DNA from: Pontibacter pudoricolor
Lineage (GTDB): Bacteria > Bacteroidota > Bacteroidia > Cytophagales > Hymenobacteraceae
Assembly: GCF_010092985.1 (NCBI RefSeq)
Contig: NZ_CP048106.1
Span: forward strand, 2,542,001 to 2,606,000
Direction of reading: 5' to 3'
Length of the DNA: 64,000 nt
In this document: in pieces, positions 52,440-59,679 of the stretch
Layout of the letters: each line of letters opens with the position of its first letter
Numbering within the stretch: position 1 is the stretch's first letter
Made by a program: the position numbers and the translations under genes
Notes under the pieces: model-generated
What the model saw: the letters and a program-made list of their open reading frames with translations, nothing else
Database searches by the model: none
Told to the model about the DNA's origin: nothing

Positions 52440-53486
52440 GATTTGTTAGTTGCTATAGTTGGTTTATAGCTGGGTTAGTTGATGTGTTATAGTCTATAGA
52501 TGGCTCTTGTCATTCCGGTCTAAGCCTGGGGATCTTATGTGCCTTATGGTTTCTCTTTTGTCATTTCGACGTTAGGAGAAATCTGAGTGCTATAGTTTGA
52601 TAGTTTCCTCTTTGAACCAAGCCTTTTCTTCTATAGTTACTTCTAATCCTGGGAGCTCTAGCCTATTTATTGTTCTATAGTTTCCTTTGGTGCCCTCACG
52701 GCCGGGAGGCCCCGTCTTCGGGCATCGCGCTGCTGCTTTCTTGCTACCCTCATTCCTCGGGTTGCCTGACGGCACCGCAACAAATCAAAGGCGCTCAACC
52801 CAAAGACTGTGATCAGATCGATAGCTATAGTTGCTATAGTTTGAAAGGCTATAGTTGCATCGCCTTATCGTGGTTATAGTTCCGTAGGGACAGGTAAACC
52901 TGTCCTGTCCGTGGATGGACTGTAACTATAGCTAATTCAGATTTCTCCCGCTGGTCGAAATGACAGTTGGGCAAGTAGCAGAAAGCCTCCCTCAGAAGAG
53001 GGCAGGGCCGATCCCATTAAATTCAACCTCTTTAATGCCCCTACCCTTGAGGGGACTACGGGAGTGTAAATCAGCAACTATAGCACGATAATTCAAACTA
53101 TAACTATAGCCGAAATTCCCCTCCCGGGAGGGGCAGGGGTGGGTTAAAACCGAAACTATAAAATGATAGCCTCAACTATAGCGACAGCTCGAAAGCTCCT
53201 TCCCCTGTTTTTAGGGGAAGGCTGGGATGGGGTAAAACTATAGAACTATAGCCTTAACAATATAGCCTATCTTCCTTCAACCAAGATCCTTTCAGGGTGA
53301 CAAAAAATAGGGAGTAGTTGCAGCCCCCGCCTTAGGCTATCGGGAAACAACTTCGAAGGCAGCGAGTGTAGACCTGAGGAGATGACGGGGTGGTTGGACC
53401 ACCGCAACTATAAAACTATAGCTGCAACTATGGCAATACCCTTTCTCCTAAAAATCGCTTAAATCTCACTTAATCCCGGTTCAGAC
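52440..53486. repeat. Repeat island 4: composite mosaic, inverted twin of island 2
   Basis: No gene. Order: TTTTGTCATTTCGACG (52555), AACCAAGCCTT (52614), CCTGGGAGCTCTAG (52649), the structured core (52685-52823), GGACAGGTAAACCTGTCC (52888), CCCCTCCCGGGAGGGGCAGG (53119), a TTCCCCTGTTTTTAGGGGAA palindrome (53198), a CAAGATCCTTTCAGGGTGAC module (53281), GGTGGTTGGACCACC (53388), CGCTTAAATCTCACTTAA and the terminus ending in CCCGGTTCAGAC at 53486. This mirrors island 2. The outer edge stops 7 bases before the folB terminator. Confidence 0.85.
52685..52823 (+). repeat. Dispersed structured core, copy D
   Basis: Nearly identical to copy C, with substitutions at ACCCTCATTCCTCGGG, CAACAAATCAAAGG and GACTGTGATCAGATCGATAG. 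The end stem GGTGCC/GGCACC is intact. Confidence 0.85.
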
Positions 53487-53492
53487 TTGAAA

Positions 53493-53527
53493 CAAAAACA
53501 GCCAGCTCATTTCTGAACCAGCTGTCT
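53493..53527 (-). terminator. Terminator of the WD40-divIVA-folB operon
   Basis: On the minus strand ACAGCTGG pairs with CTGGCTGT (two G-T pairs) and TTTTTGTTTC follows, about 30 bases after the folB stop. Confidence 0.75.
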
Positions 53528-53558
53528 CTGCATCAATAAGTATCTTAAAATCTTTGTT

Positions 53559-53915
53559 CTAACGAGCTTCTTCCAGTGTAACCTTTGCCCATTTACAAAT
53601 ACCTCCGAGCGGCGGGTTATACTTGTATACACTCACCTTCACCGACTGCACAAACGGAAACTTGTCATAAACCTTGTCGATGATGCGGATGCCGAGATGC
53701 TCCAGTAACCTTGCGGGAGTTCTCATTTCTTCCAGCACCAGCGCATAAAGCACTTCATAGTTTACTGTTTCATGCAAATCATCTGTTTCGGCGGCGCGGC
53801 GCAGGTCAGTATTTATCGTCAGGTCAATGCCGTACTTGTTTCCGATCTTCTGCTCTTCGTCGTAAAACCCATGAAAGGCAAAGAATTCCATGCCCTCCAG
53901 TGCGATCTGCCCCAT
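53559..53915 (-). CDS. folB: Dihydroneopterin aldolase
   Basis: A 118-residue protein: IALEGMEFFAFHGFYDEEQK at the start, then TVNYEVLYALVLEEMRTPAR and KVSVYKYNPPLGG, the FolB pattern. The enzyme cleaves dihydroneopterin to 6-hydroxymethyl-dihydropterin and glycolaldehyde in folate synthesis. It starts 6 bases after the divIVA stop, so it is transcribed with it; there is no obvious functional link. Confidence 0.95.
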   Translation of the reverse strand: MGQIALEGMEFFAFHGFYDEEQKIGNKYGIDLTINTDLRRAAETDDLHETVNYEVLYALVLEEMRTPARLLEHLGIRIIDKVYDKFPFVQSVKVSVYKYNPPLGGICKWAKVTLEEAR

Positions 53916-53921
53916 TCCCGC

Positions 53922-54899
53922 TTAGCCTATCTCGTCGAAGAAAGAACCGTTCTGCTTAACAGCTGCTCCGTTAGTAGCATAAGCATTACGCGATGGCTCT
54001 GTCATAGGTGGCTGTATTTCAGGCTTGTCCGGCTGAACCGGTTTAATTTCAGGTACAGGCTTCTCAATATCCGGAGCTGGCACACGACCCGGGTAGTCCG
54101 GCTTTATAGGCTCAACTTCAGGCGAAGGCACATTAGGCATTGGCGTTACCGGGTTCGGGATTTCAGGGTGCGGTTGGGTTACGTCTGGTGCCGGGTCGCC
54201 AAGTGGATTATATTCTTTGCCGTTATTTTGTACTGCAATCGGTGCATTAGCTGCAGTAGAAGCAGGTATCTGCTGCTGTATCGTTTCGGTTGTGATGTCC
54301 ATATCTTTCAAGGTTTTCAGCAGCTCTGTGTTATCTATGTTAACATTAGCCGCTCTTGAAAGCATACTGTTTACTGAACTCTTTGGTTTAGCTTTTGTGC
54401 GTTCAACTTTATCCAGCGCATCATTCGCAAGGTTTTTCAGATCACGAACAAGGGTATCCAAATAGCCTTCCATACGCTGGTATTCCTGCTCCAGGCTCTT
54501 CACTTCTTCCTGCATTTCTGCTACCATTTTCTCGGTCTGGCGGCCGGCATCTTCCAATACCTGGCGTGCCTGGTTGCGGGCTTTGTTTAAGAGCTCGTTT
54601 GCCTGAAGCTCTGCTTCGCGGGCACGCAGTTCAGCTGACTTAGTAGCCTGCTCTAAAATATTGTTCCCGGTATCTTCGGCAGTTTTAAGCGTTTTATATA
54701 GCGATGATTCCACTTCGCGCAGCTTCTGGGTTTCGCGGTTGGCGGCGTCCAGCTTCATGCGGAGGTCTTTATTTTCATCCATCATTTTCTCCCACTGCTG
54801 CGACAGCGTAAGCAAAAATGCGTTTACTTCATCCTTGTCCAGTCCTCTGAAAGCCTTCTCAAACGTTTTCTGCCTGATATCTAACGGTGTAATCTTCAT
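53922..54899 (-). CDS. DivIVA domain-containing coiled-coil protein
   Basis: A 325-residue protein. Residues 1-40 are a DivIVA N-terminal domain (MKITPLDIRQKTFEKAFRGL, then DKDEVNAFLLTL), which in other bacteria binds curved membranes and recruits cell-pole or division factors. Residues about 30-170 are coiled coil. The C-terminal 130 residues are Pro/Glu-rich (PNPVTPMPNVPSPEVEPIKP), a possible flexible binding arm. The start overlaps the WD40 stop by four bases (ATGA), so the two are coupled. Role in growth or division is inferred. Confidence 0.9.
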   Translation of the reverse strand: MKITPLDIRQKTFEKAFRGLDKDEVNAFLLTLSQQWEKMMDENKDLRMKLDAANRETQKLREVESSLYKTLKTAEDTGNNILEQATKSAELRAREAELQANELLNKARNQARQVLEDAGRQTEKMVAEMQEEVKSLEQEYQRMEGYLDTLVRDLKNLANDALDKVERTKAKPKSSVNSMLSRAANVNIDNTELLKTLKDMDITTETIQQQIPASTAANAPIAVQNNGKEYNPLGDPAPDVTQPHPEIPNPVTPMPNVPSPEVEPIKPDYPGRVPAPDIEKPVPEIKPVQPDKPEIQPPMTEPSRNAYATNGAAVKQNGSFFDEIG

Positions 54900-55825
54900 A
54901 ATGCATCAAAATTTATATCCCAAACCGAAATGGTGCGGTCATCGCTACACGAAACTAACTGATTCTTGTGAGCCGACCAAAATAATTTATTAACCGATGT
55001 GCCGTGGCTTGCATTCCGAACTTTATCGATCACTTTCAACAACTTAAAGGTTTCGGCATCCCAGACCTTCACCGATTTGTCCATGCTGCAGGTGGCAAAG
55101 TAGCGGCCATCAGGGCTATAGACGATGTTGTTGATCGTATACATGTGCGCGATCACGTAGCCACGCTCCTTATAGTTGTTCTGTGCTTCCCAAACTCTAA
55201 GGTGCGCATCACGACCACCCGTTAACAGCAGTTCGCCATCCGGTGAGTAAACTATAGTAAACACCGAGTTGGTATGGTTCTGCAGCTCATAATTCAAATC
55301 CATTGTGGAGGCATCAAAAATGCGTACGGTGTGGTCGCTGTAGCCGGCTGCCAGCTCGTTGGTTTTAGCATTGTAAGCCAGGCTGCGCACACTTTTTTCT
55401 GATTTCCGAACTATAGTTTCCAGCTCAAAAGTATCGGCAGCAACTATAGCAATTCCACCGTTTTTCAGGCCCACATAAACTTTATTCAGCTCAGCCACAT
55501 AAGCTATATCAAAAATTGGCACTTTGGGCAGCGGCACCGATTTAACTATAGTTTTCTGTTTTACATCGATCACGTGCAGGCCTTCATTGTTCTGGCCAAC
55601 CAACAGCAGGTCTCGGTCCGGTATGTATTTGATGGCGTAAACAGAGCTTTCGGTACGGGCAATCAGTTCGCCCTGCTCAGGGTCGTTAAAATCCCAGCGC
55701 ACGATCATGCCATCGCCTGCGGCAGAATAAAAATGCGTTTCGCTACCAGATTGCTCTAAACTATAAACACAGTCGCGATGACCGGTCAGGGTGGCTATTT
55801 TCTGTACTTGTACTTTGCTCGCCAT
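54896..55825 (-). CDS. WD40 repeat beta-propeller protein
   Basis: A 309-residue cytoplasmic protein, no signal peptide, that should fold as a seven-bladed propeller. Blades show WD-like ends: DGMIVRWDF, DHTVRIFDASTMD, DAHLRVWEAQNN, DKSVKVWDAETFK and DRTISVWDINFD, with SPDG loops. Propellers of this type are protein-binding platforms. It is the first gene of the WD40-divIVA-folB operon; coupling with divIVA suggests the two proteins interact. Confidence 0.92.
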   Translation of the reverse strand: MASKVQVQKIATLTGHRDCVYSLEQSGSETHFYSAAGDGMIVRWDFNDPEQGELIARTESSVYAIKYIPDRDLLLVGQNNEGLHVIDVKQKTIVKSVPLPKVPIFDIAYVAELNKVYVGLKNGGIAIVAADTFELETIVRKSEKSVRSLAYNAKTNELAAGYSDHTVRIFDASTMDLNYELQNHTNSVFTIVYSPDGELLLTGGRDAHLRVWEAQNNYKERGYVIAHMYTINNIVYSPDGRYFATCSMDKSVKVWDAETFKLLKVIDKVRNASHGTSVNKLFWSAHKNQLVSCSDDRTISVWDINFDAL

Positions 55826-55909
55826 TTGTGAAATCAGCGTAAGTTAAATTTTACCTAAATTTACGATTTACCCGGCAGCCCTACAAAAAGCACCGGCTTT
55901 ACTTTACTT

Positions 55910-56560
55910 ATGCCCCTACTCTTTACCCGCCAGCTAAACGAGCATACTGTACTTGGTGCGTGGTCTATAACAGAACGCGCCGATGCGCTTTTGCTTGCCC
56001 TGCCCTCCGGAATTTCCCCGGAACTGATGCTGGAGCAGGCTCACCCGAGGCGGCAGGCAGAGTGGCTGGCCAGCCGTGTGCTGATTTATAGCTTGCTGCA
56101 ACAGTTTACTTCGGATACACCTATAGTTCTGCGCAATGAAAATGGCAAACCGGTATTTGAGCAGGCACCTTACTTTGTATCGATCAGCCATTCGCCGGGG
56201 TTGGCTGCAGTTATAGTTTCTGATAAATTTGAAGTTGGCATAGATGTTGAATTACTAAGCCCGAAGGCGCTGCGCGTGGCTCACAAGTTTTTAAGCGAAG
56301 ACGAGAAGAACTTTACTTGTAACGAAGCTGACAAGACCTGTTTATACTGGAGCGCCAAAGAAACATTGTATAAAATGTATAGCCAACGTAAACTGTTCTT
56401 TAAAGAGAACTTATTGCTACAACCCGATCCTGAAACAGATAATTTGCTGTGGGGGCGTGTGCAGACCGATAATTTTTCTAAATTGTATCAGGTACACTAC
56501 GAGGTTTTACAGCAACACATACTTACTTATTGCATCGATAATTCTACTAACGAACTATAA
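55910..56560 (+). CDS. 4'-phosphopantetheinyl transferase superfamily protein
   Basis: A 216-residue protein of Sfp/AcpT-like type. EWLASRVLIYSLLQ lies near residue 51, SISHSPGLAAV at 91-101, the metal-binding GIDVELLSP at 110-118 and the WSAKETLYKMY motif at 147-157. It transfers phosphopantetheine from CoA to carrier proteins. No carrier-protein or polyketide gene is near, so the substrate may be the fatty-acid carrier. The redoxin gene starts 2 bases after its stop. Confidence 0.92.
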   Translation: MPLLFTRQLNEHTVLGAWSITERADALLLALPSGISPELMLEQAHPRRQAEWLASRVLIYSLLQQFTSDTPIVLRNENGKPVFEQAPYFVSISHSPGLAAVIVSDKFEVGIDVELLSPKALRVAHKFLSEDEKNFTCNEADKTCLYWSAKETLYKMYSQRKLFFKENLLLQPDPETDNLLWGRVQTDNFSKLYQVHYEVLQQHILTYCIDNSTNEL

Positions 56561-56562
56561 AC

Positions 56563-57153
56563 ATGAAATTTTTAGCAACTCTTGCCGCTGTTTTTTTGCT
56601 TACGGTGAGCGCATTTGCCCAAAACAGCAGTTACCAACTAGGTGACAAGGTCGCAGACTTTACGCTGCAGGGTGTGGGCAACACACAGGTATCGCTGAGC
56701 GACTTTGCAAACAGCAAAACTGTGGTACTGGTTTTTACGAACAACACCTGCCCGTATGCCAAATTATACGAGAACCGCCTGCTAACTTTATCTGGTGCGT
56801 ATGCCAGCAAAGGTGTCCAGTTCATTTTCGTTAACCCGGGCGTAGGCCTCGGTGAGGGTAGTGAAACGCTGGAAGATATGGCCGCTAAGAACTATAGATT
56901 CCCCTACCTGGCCGATGAAGGGCAAAAAGTGAGCTCCCGTTTTGGCGCCACTAAAACACCTGAGGCATTTGTACTCCACAACACAGGCGACAGCTTTATA
57001 TTAAAGTACAAAGGAGCTATTGACGATAACCCACAGGTAGAAAGCGGCGCGAAAAACCCCTATCTTAAAAACGTGATAGATGAGGTATTGGCCAACCGCG
57101 CTGTAACTATAGCCGACAAACGCGCCACCGGTTGTCTGATCAGGAAGTATTAA
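56563..57153 (+). CDS. Secreted redoxin/thioredoxin-like protein with single cysteine
   Basis: A 196-residue protein with a signal peptide ending AFAQNSS. The AhpC/TSA-like fold is shown by GDKVADFTLQGVGNTQVSL, VFTNNTCPYAKLYE and FGATKTPEAFVLHN. C63 sits where CxxC proteins have their first cysteine, but the second is alanine (CPYA), so it may act by a 1-Cys or chaperone-like mechanism. The family is often annotated redoxin or thioredoxin. It should be periplasmic. Coupled to the phosphopantetheinyl transferase gene by spacing only. Confidence 0.88.
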   Translation: MKFLATLAAVFLLTVSAFAQNSSYQLGDKVADFTLQGVGNTQVSLSDFANSKTVVLVFTNNTCPYAKLYENRLLTLSGAYASKGVQFIFVNPGVGLGEGSETLEDMAAKNYRFPYLADEGQKVSSRFGATKTPEAFVLHNTGDSFILKYKGAIDDNPQVESGAKNPYLKNVIDEVLANRAVTIADKRATGCLIRKY

Positions 57154-57171
57154 ACTATAGTTTAAACTATA

Positions 57172-57215
57172 AACACAAAAGCCGCTCTTATATTTTAGGA
57201 GCGGCTTTTGTGTTT
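57172..57215. terminator. Bidirectional terminator after the redoxin gene
   Basis: AAACACAAAAGCCGCTC pairs with GAGCGGCTTTTGTGTTT, a very long stem with A and T runs. The convergent methyltransferase gene ends about 110 bases further right. Confidence 0.9.
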
Positions 57216-57326
57216 ATGAATTTTTAGTTTGGCTATGAATTGCTTTTAAGAAATACGGAAGAGCAGTTAGCAGATTTAAAGTATCAAATCAGGAACGCGA
57301 CGCGAGCGAGTGCACTATGGCTATCC

Positions 57327-57953
57327 TTATTTTCTGCAGGTTACAAAATAGAATCTGAGCGGTGGTTTGCCAGGCATATTCTTCATTGGCTCCTCAATTT
57401 CGGTAAAGTCAACCAATCCAAACTTGCCGAATTCCTGTTTAACCGCATCTTCATCATAGAAGTACATCTGCACACCTTCAAAAATCTCGAAACGGTTTCT
57501 GCTTAACTGCCTGCCTGAGCCATAGTTTGGAGACTTAGTGGACACTGCCACAAAAACCATCCAACCGCCTGGTCTTAGCTGCTTATAGCAATCGTCTAAG
57601 AGCTTTTGTCTTTCTTCTTGATCAAGCAAATGGATTAGGGCATAACAGAAAATGCCATCATACAGCACGTCGTCAAAAGGCATATCCGTAACCGAACCAT
57701 GATAAATTTTCAGATCCGATCCGTAATGTGCTTTTGCCAGGTCGATGGCCGTTTGGGAGATTTCAATACCGGTCACATTCATCCCGTTCTCGCGAAACAA
57801 CTGTGCATTTCTGCCATACCCGAATCCGGGAACCAGGATATTCTGGAGCTGCTTTTCTTTAAAAAGGTTGTTTGCAACTATAGCTGATTCTGATGGCTCG
57901 AACCCCCACATAGCCTGCTTCTCCATAAAACTTGCTTCCCAGAATTCTGCCAT
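57327..57953 (-). CDS. Class I SAM-dependent methyltransferase, TehB/thiopurine-like
   Basis: A 208-residue protein: FWEASFMEKQAMWGFEPSES at the start, motif I as NILVPGFGYGRNAQLF (near residues 38-53), acidic end GIEISQTAIDLA, motif IV YDGIFCYALIHLLD and CYKQLRPGGWMVFVAVSTKS. It is like TehB and small thiopurine/halide methyltransferases; the substrate is open. Single gene, on the minus strand. Confidence 0.88.
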   Translation of the reverse strand: MAEFWEASFMEKQAMWGFEPSESAIVANNLFKEKQLQNILVPGFGYGRNAQLFRENGMNVTGIEISQTAIDLAKAHYGSDLKIYHGSVTDMPFDDVLYDGIFCYALIHLLDQEERQKLLDDCYKQLRPGGWMVFVAVSTKSPNYGSGRQLSRNRFEIFEGVQMYFYDEDAVKQEFGKFGLVDFTEIEEPMKNMPGKPPLRFYFVTCRK

Positions 57954-58031
57954 GATCTATATTTATTAAGTATAGTTGGGTCTTCTTTACTACAGAACTT
58001 AGAGTTACTAATAAAAACAACAGCAAGTGTA

Positions 58032-58235
58032 CTAATCCTGTTTATTGTGTCTGTTCTTAAAGTAGATAATTCCGATAATTAATATTCCTAACATCAAATA
58101 AATACACCCTATTGAATTAGTAGTACTCACAGGGATATTATGTCCCGAAGCTGTAAGCAACAGCCAAAACAAAGAATTTAGTATCACTAACAGAACAAGA
58201 AGCACCAATAAAATATTTAGAGCTATTTTCATCAA
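58032..58235 (-). CDS. Small two-helix membrane protein, unknown
   Basis: A 67-residue frame with two clear hydrophobic helices (about residues 4-28 and 40-59) and a basic tail, NRHNKQD. It starts 9 bases after the stop of the SirB1-like gene upstream on the same strand, which supports co-transcription. No family recognised. It is more AT-rich than its neighbours. Confidence 0.6.
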   Translation of the reverse strand: MMKIALNILLVLLVLLVILNSLFWLLLTASGHNIPVSTTNSIGCIYLMLGILIIGIIYFKNRHNKQD

Positions 58236-58244
58236 GTCCTTCTA

Positions 58245-59093
58245 CTAAATAGCTGGATCATCGTCCGTGATGGCGGTGAGCAGTTTGGTTACTTCGGTGG
58301 CTTTTTCCAGGTCTTTCATTTTCTCGAAGGAGAAGGCCAGGTTGCGAAGGGCACGTTTTACGATTTCCAGGTTAGAAGTAGGCTCGTAGAAAATATCAAC
58401 CGGGTTCAGGTTCAGCTGCAGAATATAGTTGTCGATATCGGCTTTGGAAAGAATGAGCCCTTTGTTGTAGACGTTGATGTAGAACTGCACTCCGTCCATT
58501 TTATAGGTAAGTATAAACAGGTTCGGCAGGTTTACACCGAAAACCGGAAAGCCCAGCCGCTGCGCAATAACCATATAAATAACGCAAAGCGTAAGCGGAT
58601 TACCCCGTTTTGTCTCCAGGGCCAGGTGCAACATAGAATTGGCCGGCGAATGGAAATTTTTTGTATTGGCTGTAAACTTCTTTTCCCGGAACAACACATT
58701 ATTCAAAGACTTCACCTGGTCATAGGGGTGCATGTCGTCCCGCATGTTGGCCCAGACATCAAAGTACAACTGGTCCATTGTTTTGGAGATGGAACCAAAG
58801 TCTACATCCGGGTACATGTAAGCGTTTACCAGCCACATCCCTTTCAGCAGATCGGTAGCACCTTCCTCTTTCCACTCCTGCAAACGGCGCAGCAGGCCAT
58901 TAAACTGCATATCATGGATAAGGTCCTCTATCTTTTTCTGCAGATCGGTGTTCAGCGTTTCTTCCCACTCCTCCTCCAGTAATGGGATAGCACCTTCGCC
59001 TAATGAAATAATTTTCTTCTCCACATGCTGCGCTACCTCATAATCCGAATCATCCAACAGCGAGATAAGCGCCTTTATTTCCTTCTTTGTCAA
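58245..59093 (-). CDS. SirB1-like transglutaminase-fold protein
   Basis: A 282-residue cytoplasmic protein. The first 100 residues are helical; residues about 130-215 match the SirB1/transglut_core2 pattern (NSMLHLALETKRGNPLTLCV, then IYMVIAQRLGFPVFGVNLPN), and TPR-like helices end the protein. The C174-like cysteine of GNPLTLCVIY is where a transglutaminase nucleophile may lie. The reaction is not established for this family. The small membrane protein gene follows. Confidence 0.85.
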   Translation of the reverse strand: MTKKEIKALISLLDDSDYEVAQHVEKKIISLGEGAIPLLEEEWEETLNTDLQKKIEDLIHDMQFNGLLRRLQEWKEEGATDLLKGMWLVNAYMYPDVDFGSISKTMDQLYFDVWANMRDDMHPYDQVKSLNNVLFREKKFTANTKNFHSPANSMLHLALETKRGNPLTLCVIYMVIAQRLGFPVFGVNLPNLFILTYKMDGVQFYINVYNKGLILSKADIDNYILQLNLNPVDIFYEPTSNLEIVKRALRNLAFSFEKMKDLEKATEVTKLLTAITDDDPAI

Positions 59094-59222
59094 GCTAATG
59101 AGTAATTATTAATGAGTAATGAATACTTAATGATTAATTAATAATGAGTAATGACTGATTTTTAATGAGTAAGCTAATGGTCTTATTATTCATTCGTAAT
59201 TACTCATTAATCATTCCTGAGT
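59094..59222. repeat. Low-complexity TAATGAGTAAT repeat, left flank of the four-helix gene
   Basis: Repeated TAATGAGTAAT and TAATGAATA words occur, then ATTATTCATTC at 59186 starts a block that matches 59643-59673 at about 26 of 31 bases in the same direction. The two halves of the stretch can also pair with each other. Confidence 0.65.
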
Positions 59223-59585
59223 TTAGCTTCTAATTCTTCCAGATGACCTTAATATCGAGAAAAGGATTTTACTTATTTCGACATAAGCAGAATGCATCGT
59301 ATCAAATGTTATTTGGTCTATGTAAGCAGTCGCATGTAATAACCGCAACCAGTAGCTGGTTTCCTGCGCCTCTTTATATGCTATACTTATCTTAGCTGAG
59401 AAATCTGCAGTTGATATACCACCAATAGCTTCTTCTACATTAGCGCCTATAGATGTTCCGCTTCGCATCAGTTGTTTTGAAAGTATAAACTCCCGTTTCT
59501 CTTCAGCTAATTTGTTACACAACAACACAATTTGTACTGCAAAGTCAAAAGACTTACTTTGAATTATATTTTCTTTCTTTTCCAT
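59223..59585 (-). CDS. Four-helix bundle protein (S23/23S rRNA-intervening-sequence family)
   Basis: ATG 59585 (MEKKENIIQSKSFDFAVQIV) gives 121 residues and the standard start; the frame extends to 59612. SKSFDFAVQIVLLCNKLAEE, LSKQLMRSGTSIGANVEEA and AYKEAQETSYWLRLL are the TIGR02436-type signature. Members occur in 23S rRNA intervening sequences and as free-standing genes; the role is unknown. It is enclosed by the same AT-rich repeat on both sides, which suggests it moved here as a unit. Confidence 0.9.
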   Translation of the reverse strand: MEKKENIIQSKSFDFAVQIVLLCNKLAEEKREFILSKQLMRSGTSIGANVEEAIGGISTADFSAKISIAYKEAQETSYWLRLLHATAYIDQITFDTMHSAYVEISKILFSILRSSGRIRS

Positions 59586-59635
59586 CCCCGATGTATTGAA
59601 TTTCAACTTCAATACATATCATCAACATTTGGTTC

Positions 59636-59677
59636 AAAAGAAATTATTCATTCATCATTATTCATTATTAATTAAAC
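59636..59677. repeat. Low-complexity repeat, right flank of the four-helix gene
   Basis: ATTATTCATTC then ATCATTATTCATTATTAATT (59643-59673) is a direct, imperfect copy of 59186-59216. Confidence 0.6.
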
Positions 59678-59679
59678 TA

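Noticed and set aside
57240..57506. Plus-strand 88-residue frame after the redoxin gene
   Set aside because: Most of it is antisense to the methyltransferase gene and it has no independent support.
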